In this document: positions 1 to 8,406 of the stretch, in pieces
How the letters are laid out: the number at the start of each line of letters is the position of its first letter
Position numbering within the stretch: the first letter of the stretch is position 1
From: Gracilibacillus lacisalsi DSM 19029
Lineage (GTDB): Bacteria > Bacillota > Bacilli > Bacillales > Amphibacillaceae
Assembly (NCBI RefSeq): GCF_000377765.1
Contig: NZ_KB898680.1
Span: 1-64,000, forward strand
Direction of reading: 5' to 3'
Length of the DNA: 64,000 nt
Made by a program: the position numbers and the translations under genes
The notes under the pieces: model-generated
Told to the model about the DNA's origin: nothing
The model's database searches: none
Seen by the model: only the letters and a program-made list of their open reading frames with translations

Positions 1-95
1 CGAACCGATGATGACTTATCGTAGGGCGATTCGTGAAGTCGCCTAGTTTCTGGGCGTTCGGAGCTAGACATCTGCGCAAATTTTATACTTTCTTG
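1..95. repeat. Right half of a dispersed intergenic repeat (family R1)
   Basis: The first 95 bases closely match the right half of the repeat at 8125-8352: both contain GAAGTCGCCTAGTTTCTGGG followed by AGACATCTGCGCAAA. The element is cut by the window edge. No gene is seen from here to the aconitase start at 325 apart from a terminator-like hairpin. Confidence 0.75.
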
Positions 96-104
96 TCTGA
101 TAAC

Positions 105-142
105 AAAAAAGTCGCAGTTCTCCCAAACTGCGACTTTTTTTG
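105..142. terminator. Rho-independent terminator, bidirectional
   Basis: Arms AAGTCGCAGTT and AACTGCGACTT enclose a short CTCCCA loop, with runs of A before and T after. It probably ends a gene lying left of the window. Bases 143-324 show no gene. Confidence 0.8.
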
Positions 143-324
143 TGAGTAATCGGTTTATTTATCGGGTCCTTTAATAATATATACTCCGTATGTGATTAAA
201 AATTAGGAGCGCACTTCTCTTCTGATTTTTTGTCGTGGAAAGTTTATAAACAACTAAAATGTGTAATATTAACTGTAAGGTACATTCTAAATATGTCGGA
301 AAAAAATTTAGGAGGACAAATGAG

Positions 325-2262
325 ATGAAACAAAATGTCGCTCAAAAGTTAATTAGTAAACATCTAGTTTCCGGGGAAATGCAACCAGGTAAAGAAATCG
401 GTTTGAAAATTGATCAAACGTTAACACAAGATGCTACAGGTACAATGGTAATGCTGGAACTGGAAGCAATGGGGATTGATCGTGTTAAAACGGAAGCTTC
501 TGCACAGTATGTGGATCATAATTTAATTCAAGAGGATTTCCGTAATGCAGACGACCATCTTTTCTTACGTAGTGCAGCACGTAAATTCGGTATTTACTAT
601 AGCCGTCCAGGTAATGGAGTCAGTCATCCTGTCCATATGCAACAGCTTGCCAAGCCAGGAAAAACATTACTAGGCTCTGATAGTCATACATGTGCAAATG
701 GTTGTATGGGAATGCTTGCTATTGGCGCGGGTGGTATTGATGTTGCAATGGCGATGGCTGGAGAAACTTATTACGTAAAAATGCCAAAAGTCATGGGCGT
801 GAAATTAACAGGTAAACTACCACAGTGGGTTAGTGCTAAAGATGTCATTCTTGAAATGTTACGTCGTCATGGTGTCAAAGGTGGAGTTGGCAAAATCATT
901 GAATATTATGGTCCTGGTGTTAAAAATTTGTCTGCAATGGATCGACATGTTATTGCTAATATGGGAGCAGAACTTGGAGCAACAGCTACAGTCTTTCCAT
1001 CAGATAATGAAATCAAAGACTTTTTAAGACAGCAAGGCCGGGAAAATGATTGGATGGAACTGACAGCTGATCGTGGTGCTCAATATGATGAAGAAGAAAA
1101 CATTGATTTGTCAGAGTTAGAACCCTTAATAGCAAAGCCATCTAGTCCCGGAAATGTCGTACCAGTTACAGAAGTAGCAGGTGAAACGATCTACCAATCC
1201 TATATCGGTTCATCTGCCAACCCAGGCTATCGTGATTTTGCGATTGCCAGTGAAATTGTAAAAGGTAAACAAATTGCATCCGGTATTTCCTTTGATATTA
1301 ACCCTACATCTCGTCAATTATTAGAGCAGTTGGTGGAAAATGGACATATCGCTAACCTTCTTTCTGCTGGGGCACGAATGCACCAAGCTGGGTGTAATGG
1401 TTGCATTGGAATGGGACAAGCACCTGCTACGGGGAGAAATAGTTTACGGACTACGCCAAGGAACTTTCCGGGCAGATCTGGTACTAGGGAGGACAGCGTG
1501 TTCTTATGTAGTCCTGAAACAGCAGCTGCTTCTGCTCTGACTGGAAAAATTACGGATCCACGAACTTTAGATATGAGGTACCCAAAAGTACAAGAGCCCA
1601 AAAAATTCACAACCGAAGGAATGCTGGAAGCCCCTCTGGAAAACAATGCCGATGTGGAGTTAGAAAAGGGACCAAACATCACGACAATCCCAGATTTTGA
1701 ACCAATAAAAAATAATTTTGATCTACCGATTTTGTTAAAAATGAGTGACAATATTTCCACTGACGAAATTTTAGCTGGTGGCTCCAGAGTATTACCATAT
1801 CGTAGTAACATTCAAAAAATCAGTACATTTGCCTTTGAAATCGTTGATGATGACTATTATGATAATGCAATGGAAAAACGCGATAATGGTGGTCATGCGC
1901 TTGTCGCTGGCGTGAATTATGGTCAAGGTTCAAGCCGGGAACATGCCGCATTAGCACCTAGATATTTAGGATTAAAAGTCGTGCTTGTAAAAGATTTTGC
2001 TCGTATTCACTTACAAAACTTAATTAATTTCGGTATTCTTCCGTTAACTTTTGTAAATGAAACGGACTATGATTATCTAACGCAGGACGACATTTTAGAA
2101 TTCCGTGATATACATGAAACGATCCAGGTAACCGATACATTTGACATTAAGGTGAAAGGAAAAGATCATACCATTCCAGTACGACATGACTTAACGAAAC
2201 GTCATATCGATATTATTTTGCAAGGCGGTATTATCAACTGGATTAAGCAAAAACAAAAATAA
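325..2262 (+). CDS. Aconitate hydratase, short bacterial form
   Basis: Predicted 645-aa [4Fe-4S] aconitase interconverting citrate and isocitrate in the TCA cycle, cytoplasmic. The cluster ligands are visible as Cys123 (SHTC) and Cys357/Cys360 (CNGC). The active-site stretch RNFPGRSG is at 379-386, and the C-terminal swivel domain has GQGSSREHAA. The open frame begins at 259, but the ATG at 325 is chosen because GGAGG lies 9 bases before it and homology begins there. It is much shorter than B. subtilis CitB (about 909 aa) and belongs to the roughly 640-aa aconitase subfamily. Whether a CitB-type enzyme also exists cannot be seen here. It is followed within 20 bases by a small zinc-finger-like gene. 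A related hydro-lyase activity, such as homoaconitase-like, is possible but less likely. Confidence 0.9.
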   Translation: MKQNVAQKLISKHLVSGEMQPGKEIGLKIDQTLTQDATGTMVMLELEAMGIDRVKTEASAQYVDHNLIQEDFRNADDHLFLRSAARKFGIYYSRPGNGVSHPVHMQQLAKPGKTLLGSDSHTCANGCMGMLAIGAGGIDVAMAMAGETYYVKMPKVMGVKLTGKLPQWVSAKDVILEMLRRHGVKGGVGKIIEYYGPGVKNLSAMDRHVIANMGAELGATATVFPSDNEIKDFLRQQGRENDWMELTADRGAQYDEEENIDLSELEPLIAKPSSPGNVVPVTEVAGETIYQSYIGSSANPGYRDFAIASEIVKGKQIASGISFDINPTSRQLLEQLVENGHIANLLSAGARMHQAGCNGCIGMGQAPATGRNSLRTTPRNFPGRSGTREDSVFLCSPETAAASALTGKITDPRTLDMRYPKVQEPKKFTTEGMLEAPLENNADVELEKGPNITTIPDFEPIKNNFDLPILLKMSDNISTDEILAGGSRVLPYRSNIQKISTFAFEIVDDDYYDNAMEKRDNGGHALVAGVNYGQGSSREHAALAPRYLGLKVVLVKDFARIHLQNLINFGILPLTFVNETDYDYLTQDDILEFRDIHETIQVTDTFDIKVKGKDHTIPVRHDLTKRHIDIILQGGIINWIKQKQK

Positions 2263-2282
2263 AATAGGAAGGAAGTATAACA

Positions 2283-2459
2283 ATGGGTTCTCAACATATG
2301 AAATGTAAAGCTTGTGAAGGTACAGGGTTATTGATGGATGATGAAGAGTGGCGTTATACTTGTTCGATATGCCACGGTGATGGCTTTATATCACGTTATG
2401 AATCGAAGGAAAATATGGAATTAATCGATGTAGACCTCAATAATAGGACTCTTGAATGA
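2283..2459 (+). CDS. Small CxxCxGxG zinc-finger-like protein (58 aa)
   Basis: An intact 58-codon frame starts at ATG 2283 after an AGGAAGG ribosome site. It carries CKACEGTG near the N-terminus and CSICHGDG about 19 residues later, two CxxCxGxG half-sites as in the DnaJ cysteine-rich domain. This arrangement suggests one structural zinc. It is 20 bases downstream of aconitase and is probably co-transcribed; the terminator at 2468-2502 closes the unit. Function is unknown. A role in assembly or repair of the aconitase Fe-S protein would be speculation. Confidence 0.75.
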   Translation: MGSQHMKCKACEGTGLLMDDEEWRYTCSICHGDGFISRYESKENMELIDVDLNNRTLE

Positions 2460-2467
2460 ATAAGATA

Positions 2468-2502
2468 GAAAAAAGGCCACTTTGTTATTTGTGGCCTTTT
2501 TC
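2468..2502. terminator. Bidirectional terminator
   Basis: AAAAAGGCCAC and GTGGCCTTTTT pair around a TTTGTTATTT loop. It lies between the aconitase unit (+) and the lactonase (-), with A and T runs suiting both strands. Confidence 0.9.
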
Positions 2503-2504
2503 CA

Positions 2505-3548
2505 TCAGTAATTTAAAAATTTTACACAGACAGCTTCTGGAGCTTGTACGTCTTTTTGTAACAAGGTGAGTGTTCCTTTTTCTTGATCTCTTTCGAATAA
2601 TACCAGTGTGCCGGATTCTTGATTAGCTGCTACGATAAATTGTTCGGTAGGATCTAATACAAAATCACGTGGCCAATCCCCTTCTGTGTGCGTCCATTCC
2701 AGAAACTCAACGGTATAATCTTCCTTTATGCGATAGATCGCAATCGAATTGTGTCCCCTGTTTCCTGCATAAACAAACTTTCCATCTGAAGAAAGATGAA
2801 TGGCGCTTCCTTGACTATTTTCATTAAAATCTTCTGGAAGTGTAGAAATATATTGAACTTCTTCAAACGTTCCTTCTTTTTCATAGTACTTAAGTACGAT
2901 CACTTCATTACTAAGCTCTGTCATCACATATGCATAGGAAGCCTTTGGATGAAATGCAATATGACGTGGACCACTTCCAGGTTTTACAGTTAATACACTT
3001 ACTTCCTGTAAAACGTCTCCATCAGGACGGTAAGTGGTTATCGTGTCACTACCTAAGTCCACCACTACTACATATTGTTCATCTGGTGTATAACCTGCAA
3101 AGTGAAGATGAGGCTTTTCTTGGCGCTCATGTGGTCCATTCCCCTCATGTTCGATCGCTTTTGGTGGTTGTAGTGATCCATCTTCATTAGTTAAAAACGC
3201 CTCTACTTGCTTCGTATGATAATTGGCTGTTACGACCAGCTGATTCTTACTGTCTACACTAACATGACAAGGGGCTGAACCATCTGTTGCTTGACTGTTT
3301 ATTCTGTCTAAAGTTCCCGTTTCATCGCTAATCGTAAAAGCAGTAATGCCACCTTGTTCTCCTTCTTTTGAAACTGCATATACATATTGATTATTGTTAC
3401 TAATTGTTAAGTATGTAGGATTATCTAGATTTGCCGCAACTTCTACATTCGTTATTTGTTTCTCTTCTGTATCCAAGGTAAAACGATAAACACCTTGGCT
3501 TTCCTTCTTCGTATACGAACCTATATAACCTATGTATTGTTTCCCCAT
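2505..3548 (-). CDS. 6-phosphogluconolactonase / lactonase family beta-propeller
   Basis: A 347-aa protein of the seven-bladed-propeller lactonase family (B. subtilis YkgB-like), expected to hydrolyse 6-phosphogluconolactone in the oxidative pentose phosphate pathway. The N-terminus GYIGSYTK is typical. Repeated blade segments such as GPRHIAFHP and HLSSDGKFVYAGNRGHNSI are clear. The open frame extends upstream to 3686, but that part has no homology; ATG 3548 has an AAAGGA site upstream and begins with the family N-terminus. Length matches the family. It stands alone, between terminators at 2468 and 3617. Substrate is inferred from the family only. Confidence 0.85.
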   Translation of the reverse strand: MGKQYIGYIGSYTKKESQGVYRFTLDTEEKQITNVEVAANLDNPTYLTISNNNQYVYAVSKEGEQGGITAFTISDETGTLDRINSQATDGSAPCHVSVDSKNQLVVTANYHTKQVEAFLTNEDGSLQPPKAIEHEGNGPHERQEKPHLHFAGYTPDEQYVVVVDLGSDTITTYRPDGDVLQEVSVLTVKPGSGPRHIAFHPKASYAYVMTELSNEVIVLKYYEKEGTFEEVQYISTLPEDFNENSQGSAIHLSSDGKFVYAGNRGHNSIAIYRIKEDYTVEFLEWTHTEGDWPRDFVLDPTEQFIVAANQESGTLVLFERDQEKGTLTLLQKDVQAPEAVCVKFLNY

Positions 3549-3616
3549 AATCCAAAATCCTTTCTTTTTTACATAATTTCCACTCATTTTATTATAGCAA
3601 ACATCAAAGATGAAAG

Positions 3617-3640
3617 AAAACTTGGCAGTTGCCAAGTTTT
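3617..3640. terminator. Perfect short palindromic hairpin, terminator
   Basis: AAAACTTGGCA and TGCCAAGTTTT with a two-base centre form a compact bidirectional hairpin. It lies between the lactonase promoter region and the end of the tiny gene at 3649. Confidence 0.6.
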
Positions 3641-3648
3641 CCAAATCA

Positions 3649-3741
3649 TTAAATCGTTCTGTTTCTGCGCATTTGATAATATGCATATGCTCCTATTCCA
3701 ATAGAAGCAAGCATAGGTAGCATTCTGTTTCCTCTTCTCAT
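3649..3741 (-). CDS. Tiny basic membrane-like protein (30 aa)
   Basis: A 30-codon frame begins with MRRGNRMLPML after a strong GGAGGG ribosome site and ends with two more basic residue pairs. A central hydrophobic Gly/Ala/Tyr segment (about residues 8-22) could span the membrane. The pattern of basic head, short Gly-Ala helix and basic tail recalls the small YrzQ/DUF3918 proteins of Bacillus, but the match is by eye only. It has its own hairpin at 3617-3640. Confidence 0.5.
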   Translation of the reverse strand: MRRGNRMLPMLASIGIGAYAYYQMRRNRTI

Positions 3742-3817
3742 GTGTATCCCTCCATTCAATTGGGTACACCTATATTCTTTTCCGTTTAGATAATTCTAAT
3801 CGGCATTATTGTAGGTT

Positions 3818-4075
3818 TTACTGGAATTTGCTGCCGACGAAAAGAAAGAACAAAATAAATAAACCAATGGTGAACGGTAAGGCACCGATTAAGCTAAGAC
3901 TCATACCATTATAGCCACCTACTACTTCATTGCCAATTAAATAAATGATTACACCAGCAGCACAGCTTACAAATCCCCACCAATAGGCAAGCTTTTTCCA
4001 TAAACTGTACACTGCACCAATCACAAATAAGCATAAAAATATCCACGGTAAGACAACATATATAATGTAACTCAT
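3818..4075 (-). CDS. Small membrane protein, unknown function (85 aa)
   Basis: An 85-aa protein made almost wholly of three hydrophobic helices (about residues 4-22, 27-47 and 57-80). ATG 4075 is preferred over upstream ATGs at 4099 and 4084 because AAAGG sits just before it. It lies downstream of the ECF sigma gene on the same strand, separated by about 75 bases with a weak terminator, so it may be a separate unit. I do not recognise the family. Confidence 0.6.
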   Translation of the reverse strand: MSYIIYVVLPWIFLCLFVIGAVYSLWKKLAYWWGFVSCAAGVIIYLIGNEVVGGYNGMSLSLIGALPFTIGLFILFFLFVGSKFQ

Positions 4076-4127
4076 GTAATTCATCCTTTGATTAACCATA
4101 CTATACTAATCCTATTATAAACCTATT

Positions 4128-4167
4128 TGATAAAAGAAAAAACCAGAAACATTTAAGCTCCTGATTT
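4128..4167 (-). terminator. Weak terminator after the sigma-factor gene
   Basis: On the minus strand AAATCAGGA pairs with TTCTGGTTT (two G-U pairs), followed by a run of T. The stem starts inside the last codons of the sigma gene. Confidence 0.5.
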
Positions 4168-4689
4168 TAACAAATAATCTTGATTAACTTGATAATGTTT
4201 TTTCAGCAATTGTCTAGTTCTAAATATGCGAGTTTTAACAGCTGAATGACTAATCTTTAACGTTCTTGCTATGGTATCATCGTCTAATTCTAATTTAAAT
4301 TTTAACTGAAAAACATGTTTTAGCTTCTTGCTTTTATTTATGCATTGCTCTAATTCATCCAATGTTGATTGCCAATTTATCTGATCATCTACTTCATTTG
4401 TAGAACAGAGAGTCAATTCTTCTATCAAGTATGGATTGTCGAACAAACATGTGTGACGACGCTTTTCCTTCCTTAACATATCGATTGCGGTTCTTGAGGT
4501 GACTGTTCGTAACCATGCTCCCCACTTATCAATAGCTTCCATTTCTGCGTGTTGTTTCATCACTTTCATCCATGACTCCTGGACAACGTCTTCTGCAATC
4601 TGCTGATCTTTCACTATTTTTAATGCTGTATAGTACATCATTGACTGATATTGTTCTACTAATGATTGATAAAAGTCGTTCGCGAACAT
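4153..4689 (-). CDS. ECF-type RNA polymerase sigma factor
   Basis: A 178-aa sigma-70 family protein of the extracytoplasmic function class. Region 2 is seen as AEDVVQESWMKVMKQ with a tryptophan-rich WGAWLRTVTSRTAIDMLRK stretch. Region 4 shows the helix-turn-helix DDTIARTLKISHSAVKTRI near the C-terminus. ATG 4689 is preferred to the upstream ATG at 4716 because AGGAGGTG precedes it. It is the last gene of the GntR-ATPase-permease operon, 19 bases after the permease stop. No anti-sigma factor gene is adjacent; the 85-aa membrane protein just downstream is the only membrane protein that could play that part, and this is speculative. Its target promoters are unknown. Confidence 0.85.
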   Translation of the reverse strand: MFANDFYQSLVEQYQSMMYYTALKIVKDQQIAEDVVQESWMKVMKQHAEMEAIDKWGAWLRTVTSRTAIDMLRKEKRRHTCLFDNPYLIEELTLCSTNEVDDQINWQSTLDELEQCINKSKKLKHVFQLKFKLELDDDTIARTLKISHSAVKTRIFRTRQLLKKHYQVNQDYLLKSGA

Positions 4690-4708
4690 GGATTTCACCT
4701 CCTCTCCC

Positions 4709-6715
4709 TTATTCAAAATAGTCTGTTACATAACTTGGCAACTGATCTTCACTAACTTGATAAGCATCGATCAAATTTTTATCGTATGGTCCGTAAAAAG
4801 CAATTTTCCAAGTACCACCCACATCATTGTTAAGACTAATTAATTCTTCAATTTGCTCATGGTCTTCCACAAGCATCCATTCGTTAAGATCGATTTCTTC
4901 CATAAGAGGTAGTTCATAAAAGATTTCCTCATTTTTCTGTAAGTTAGTAATGGCAATCATGGAAACATCAGTCGAATGAATGGATAGGCCTCGATCTAAC
5001 TCTTCTTGTTCTAAAACTTTCAATACTTTTGAGTAACTATCTAATAAAGGTAAGTGGTAGAAGTATGTCCGTTCGGATTCTAGTTCAAATTCCAGAGACT
5101 TCGTTTCTCCATACCTCCTGCTTTGAATCATTTCTTCATAAGAAGTTTCCAAATAATCTTGCTTCAAAGCATCGGTAATTTTATTAATGGTTTGCTGATC
5201 AGTTACTTGCTGTCTATAATCATAGCCAGAGACAGCAACAGACCTTATACGATTGTTTTTGTCATTTAACCAATCTAAACTGGATTGTTTGTATTCTTTC
5301 GATTCTAAAATTGGCTTTACATATTCCTCTACTTCATCAATGGACGGAATAAAATATTGCCTTACCATTCTTTTTCCATTTTTTAAATGATAGATAATTT
5401 CTATATCGGTTGATTTCTCCATATAAGTATTATCTTGGTTCTGTCCGATATGATCATTTACTAGGATAAAGTCATGTAGGTTAATGACCTTTTCCATTAA
5501 ATCCGGATTGGTAATATTGGATTGTTCTAATTTTTGATCTAATCTACCACCGTACCAATTATTAAATGTGTTTTGTTCAACAAAATAAATTCCTTCCACT
5601 TCTCCAACATCAGGTACATTCTTCTCAAAACCATACCAATCGAACATAACAGATAATATCACCACAATAGAAATTCCTATATAAATCATGAACCCCTTCC
5701 ATTGGTCAAATACTCGCCATGTTTTCTGGATTAACATTTTTGCTAACAAATAACCAAATAAAGCACCACAGATATAACCAAATATCATCCAACCTTCAGA
5801 CTGCTGCTGAACTGCACCAAAATAAACTCCGCCAAGTAACATAAAACAAAACGTAATACCAAATTTAAAAATTGGCTTTAGTAAAGGAAAGGCAATCGTT
5901 TGGTTGGCAGATTCTATCGGACGAATTCGATATAACATCAAGGATATGCCAATAAAGATAACGGAAAGTAACCAATATATTCCATATATCCAATTAGCAA
6001 TTTCGAGGTTACTTTTATTAGACAGTTCCATAAACCACCATATCGGTGTTAAATTGCTGGAAAAGGAAAAGAAACTTGCATTATGAACACTAAAACCTTC
6101 CAATAGCATATTTAAATTTTCGTTAATTAGCATGGAGATCCCCGCAGGAAAAATAATAAATATAAAGCTTAAACCACCTTGAACTACCGACATACCTGTT
6201 AATGTACCAACAAAGTATGCAATAGCATATAAGAAAGTTGTAAAAGTTAAAGTTTCATAAAACCAATTTAAGATGTCTTTACTTTGATAAATAAACTCAA
6301 CGTCCATCACGCCAGACAAAACAAAGAGAACACAAGCTGTGATACAAACTGGAATAAGGATCATCATGTAACCTATTAAAAATTGATGAGCAAAAAGTTG
6401 AGAACGTCTCAGCGGTAAACTATGAATAAAATCTGCTGACCCTTTCACATGCATGTACCGAGATGTAAATACAGCTGCTAATACAGGAATAATAAGAAAT
6501 AATACACCTTGTATTTCACCATTTAGACCAAATAGACTGTCAATATTTTGTCGGTAATAGTTGATATCATTCGGATCATTTTTTGTTTTGACCATAATAA
6601 TTTGTAACGGTAATAAGAACAGAAGGGCAAGAAAATAACCGATGCCAATCCAACCAAAAGAACGGAAAGCTTGCTTCCATAATTCTTTTTTAAAGTAAGA
6701 TGTTTTCGATCGCAT
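4709..6715 (-). CDS. ABC-2 type permease with large C-terminal extra domain (YtrC/D-like)
   Basis: A 668-aa membrane subunit of an ABC transporter. The first 365 or so residues contain about ten hydrophobic helices, including the phrase FIHSLPLRRSQLFAHQF typical of Gram-positive ABC-2 permeases. The remaining 300 residues, from about 370, are hydrophilic and probably extracytoplasmic; this resembles the DUF6449-type tail of related permeases. It overlaps the ATPase gene by 26 bases, so the two are translationally coupled. Export of a peptide or cell-envelope-active compound is the usual role of the family, but the substrate cannot be told. Confidence 0.8.
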   Translation of the reverse strand: MRSKTSYFKKELWKQAFRSFGWIGIGYFLALLFLLPLQIIMVKTKNDPNDINYYRQNIDSLFGLNGEIQGVLFLIIPVLAAVFTSRYMHVKGSADFIHSLPLRRSQLFAHQFLIGYMMILIPVCITACVLFVLSGVMDVEFIYQSKDILNWFYETLTFTTFLYAIAYFVGTLTGMSVVQGGLSFIFIIFPAGISMLINENLNMLLEGFSVHNASFFSFSSNLTPIWWFMELSNKSNLEIANWIYGIYWLLSVIFIGISLMLYRIRPIESANQTIAFPLLKPIFKFGITFCFMLLGGVYFGAVQQQSEGWMIFGYICGALFGYLLAKMLIQKTWRVFDQWKGFMIYIGISIVVILSVMFDWYGFEKNVPDVGEVEGIYFVEQNTFNNWYGGRLDQKLEQSNITNPDLMEKVINLHDFILVNDHIGQNQDNTYMEKSTDIEIIYHLKNGKRMVRQYFIPSIDEVEEYVKPILESKEYKQSSLDWLNDKNNRIRSVAVSGYDYRQQVTDQQTINKITDALKQDYLETSYEEMIQSRRYGETKSLEFELESERTYFYHLPLLDSYSKVLKVLEQEELDRGLSIHSTDVSMIAITNLQKNEEIFYELPLMEEIDLNEWMLVEDHEQIEELISLNNDVGGTWKIAFYGPYDKNLIDAYQVSEDQLPSYVTDYFE

Positions 6716-7595
6716 AACCTACACCCTCCATTTCATAGATAAAAATTTCCTCTAGTGTTAATGGTAAAATATCAAACACAACTGGATTAAACTGGTCGAT
6801 TATTTCCTCTACTTCCTGGTCATCACCACGGATAATACAGATATAAACACTTCCACGCTTCTCTTGATGGAGAATGTCTAACTCTTCAAAAAGTGTCTGA
6901 TCTACTTCATCTTTAAAAGCAATTTGTACTTTATGGATATCTGACTTAAGTTCATCTAAGTCTTTTTCTAACATCAGTTTCCCACGATGAATGATACCAA
7001 CAGCATCACAAATATCCTCTACTTCTCCCAAATTATGAGAAGAAACAAGAACTGTCATTTCTCGTTCGGCAACATCTTGAATAATCCAAGATTTAATTTT
7101 CCGACGTATTACCGGATCTAAGCCGTCAAAAGGCTCATCAAGAATTAAGTAATCAGGCATTGCACATAATGCGAGCCAAAAAGCTACTTGCCTTTGCATC
7201 CCTTTTGAGAAACGTTGGATTTTGCGATTGGGATCTAAATCAAGTGCCTGTTGCATTTGATCAAAACGTTTTTGGTTCCAATTGGGATAAACATTCATAT
7301 AAAAGGTTGCCATTTGTGCTACGGTGTAGTGGGAGAAAAAGAACAATGAATCGGGAATGAATATCATCCGTTCTTTTAGTCCTACATTTTCAAATACCGG
7401 CTTTCTTTCCAGTTCTACAGCCCCTTCATTTTGCTTAATAATACCTGCAATTGTCTTTAATAAGGTTGTTTTACCAGCACCATTGGACCCGAGCAAACCG
7501 TAGATCGACCCTCTTTGGATTTTTAAACTTACGTCATTCAATACATAATCTTTTTCATATTTTTTAACGACGTTCTGAACTTGAATCATCTTCAT
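6690..7595 (-). CDS. ABC transporter ATP-binding protein, YtrB-like
   Basis: A 301-aa nucleotide-binding subunit with Walker A GSNGAGKT (36-43), signature FSKGM (129-133) in place of LSGGQ, Walker B ending ILDEPFDGLD (151-160) and H-loop His187. The last 90 residues form a C-terminal domain with no clear motif. It sits between the GntR regulator (overlap 32 bases) and the permease (overlap 26 bases) as in ytr operons. It energises the adjacent permease at the inner face of the membrane. Confidence 0.9.
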   Translation of the reverse strand: MKMIQVQNVVKKYEKDYVLNDVSLKIQRGSIYGLLGSNGAGKTTLLKTIAGIIKQNEGAVELERKPVFENVGLKERMIFIPDSLFFFSHYTVAQMATFYMNVYPNWNQKRFDQMQQALDLDPNRKIQRFSKGMQRQVAFWLALCAMPDYLILDEPFDGLDPVIRRKIKSWIIQDVAEREMTVLVSSHNLGEVEDICDAVGIIHRGKLMLEKDLDELKSDIHKVQIAFKDEVDQTLFEELDILHQEKRGSVYICIIRGDDQEVEEIIDQFNPVVFDILPLTLEEIFIYEMEGVGYAIENILL

Positions 7596-7971
7596 CCCCC
7601 CTTGTTACCGATTGCTCCACTTCTGTAATCAATTTTTCTAACTCTTCTATGGTTATTCCTAAAAAAAGCGCCTCTGCTATTTGCTTTTTCAATTGCTCTT
7701 TCACTTTTTTGATTTCAGCTGAATTATCTGTCATCATGATATGATTCACGAAGCTTCCCTTCCCTTTCACTGAATATATATAGCCTTGTGCCTCTAATTC
7801 ACGATAAGCTTTTTGAATAGTATTAGGGTTAATCGACAGCTGCTGAGCGAGCACACGAACAGAGGGCAACTTCTCATCTTTTTCCAAGACATTATTAATG
7901 ATTAACTGCTTCAGGCGATCTACTAGCTGCTCATATATTGGCTTTCGACTACGCAAATCCAATTCAAACAT
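7564..7971 (-). CDS. GntR-family repressor, YtrA subfamily
   Basis: A 135-aa regulator with an N-terminal winged helix: IYEQLVDRLKQLI, then KLPSVRVLAQQLSINPNTIQ. Only a short helical C-terminal dimerisation tail follows, the hallmark of the YtrA subfamily, which lacks an effector domain. ATG 7971 is chosen because GAGGG precedes it; the open frame extends 18 bases further. It is first in the operon and probably represses it through the operator-like repeats at 7996-8040. Confidence 0.9.
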   Translation of the reverse strand: MFELDLRSRKPIYEQLVDRLKQLIINNVLEKDEKLPSVRVLAQQLSINPNTIQKAYRELEAQGYIYSVKGKGSFVNHIMMTDNSAEIKKVKEQLKKQIAEALFLGITIEELEKLITEVEQSVTRGDEDDSSSERR

Positions 7972-7995
7972 AACACCCTCCCTTTCCACTGTGTG

Positions 7996-8070
7996 AACTG
8001 TATTAATTGTATTAACTGTATTAATATATTTAGTACAGTTATATTATATACCTTACTTTGGAAAATGCAA
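7996..8070 (-). promoter_or_regulatory. Promoter and operator of the first GntR-ABC operon
   Basis: On the minus strand TTGCAT (8070-8065) and TATAAT (8048-8043) are 16 bases apart, a good sigma-A promoter with a start site near 8036. AACTGTA and TACAGTT (8014-8020 and 8034-8040) form an inverted repeat across the start site. A further direct AACTGTA lies at 7996-8002. Position and symmetry suit autorepression by the GntR protein. Confidence 0.65.
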
Positions 8071-8124
8071 GAAGTATTTTTTGTTCTTGGGAGTCTCTCG
8101 AATACACTTTTTCGATTTTGCCAT

Positions 8125-8352
8125 ACAAGAAAAGCGCAGAGCGCCCGATTAGAAACGTAGCGACTTCAGAATTAACTGAGATAAAGGAATCACGGTGAGT
8201 TTACGAGCCGATGATGACTTTCGCCTAAAGGACATAAGTGCGACTAAGCCTCTGGTTTCACCAATCGGCAAGTCTTCTTTATCGTAGGGCAATTCGTGAA
8301 GTCGCCTAGTTTCTGGGCGTTTGCGTAGACATCTGCGCAAAATTTATACTTT
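8125..8352. repeat. Dispersed palindromic repeat, full copy (family R1)
   Basis: The left end GCGCAGAGCGCCCGATTAGA and the right end TAGTTTCTGGGCG...TCTGCGC are imperfect inverted repeats of each other, about 170 bases apart. The right half matches bases 1-95. Short open frames inside it are not convincing genes. Confidence 0.7.
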
Positions 8353-8362
8353 CCTATATTAC

Positions 8363-8400
8363 AAAAAAAGCTATGCACCTTATAAAAAAGATACATAGCT
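8363..8400 (-). terminator. Terminator of the MhqD-like gene
   Basis: AGCTATG and CATAGCT pair across a roughly 20-base loop, followed on the minus strand by seven T. Confidence 0.7.
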
Positions 8401-8406
8401 CCACGC

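Noticed and set aside
1314-1811. 165-aa minus-strand frame opposite aconitase
   Set aside because: Shadow of the strongly supported plus-strand gene; no start signal.
8149-8340. 63-aa minus-strand frame
   Set aside because: Entirely within the R1 repeat and without a ribosome site.
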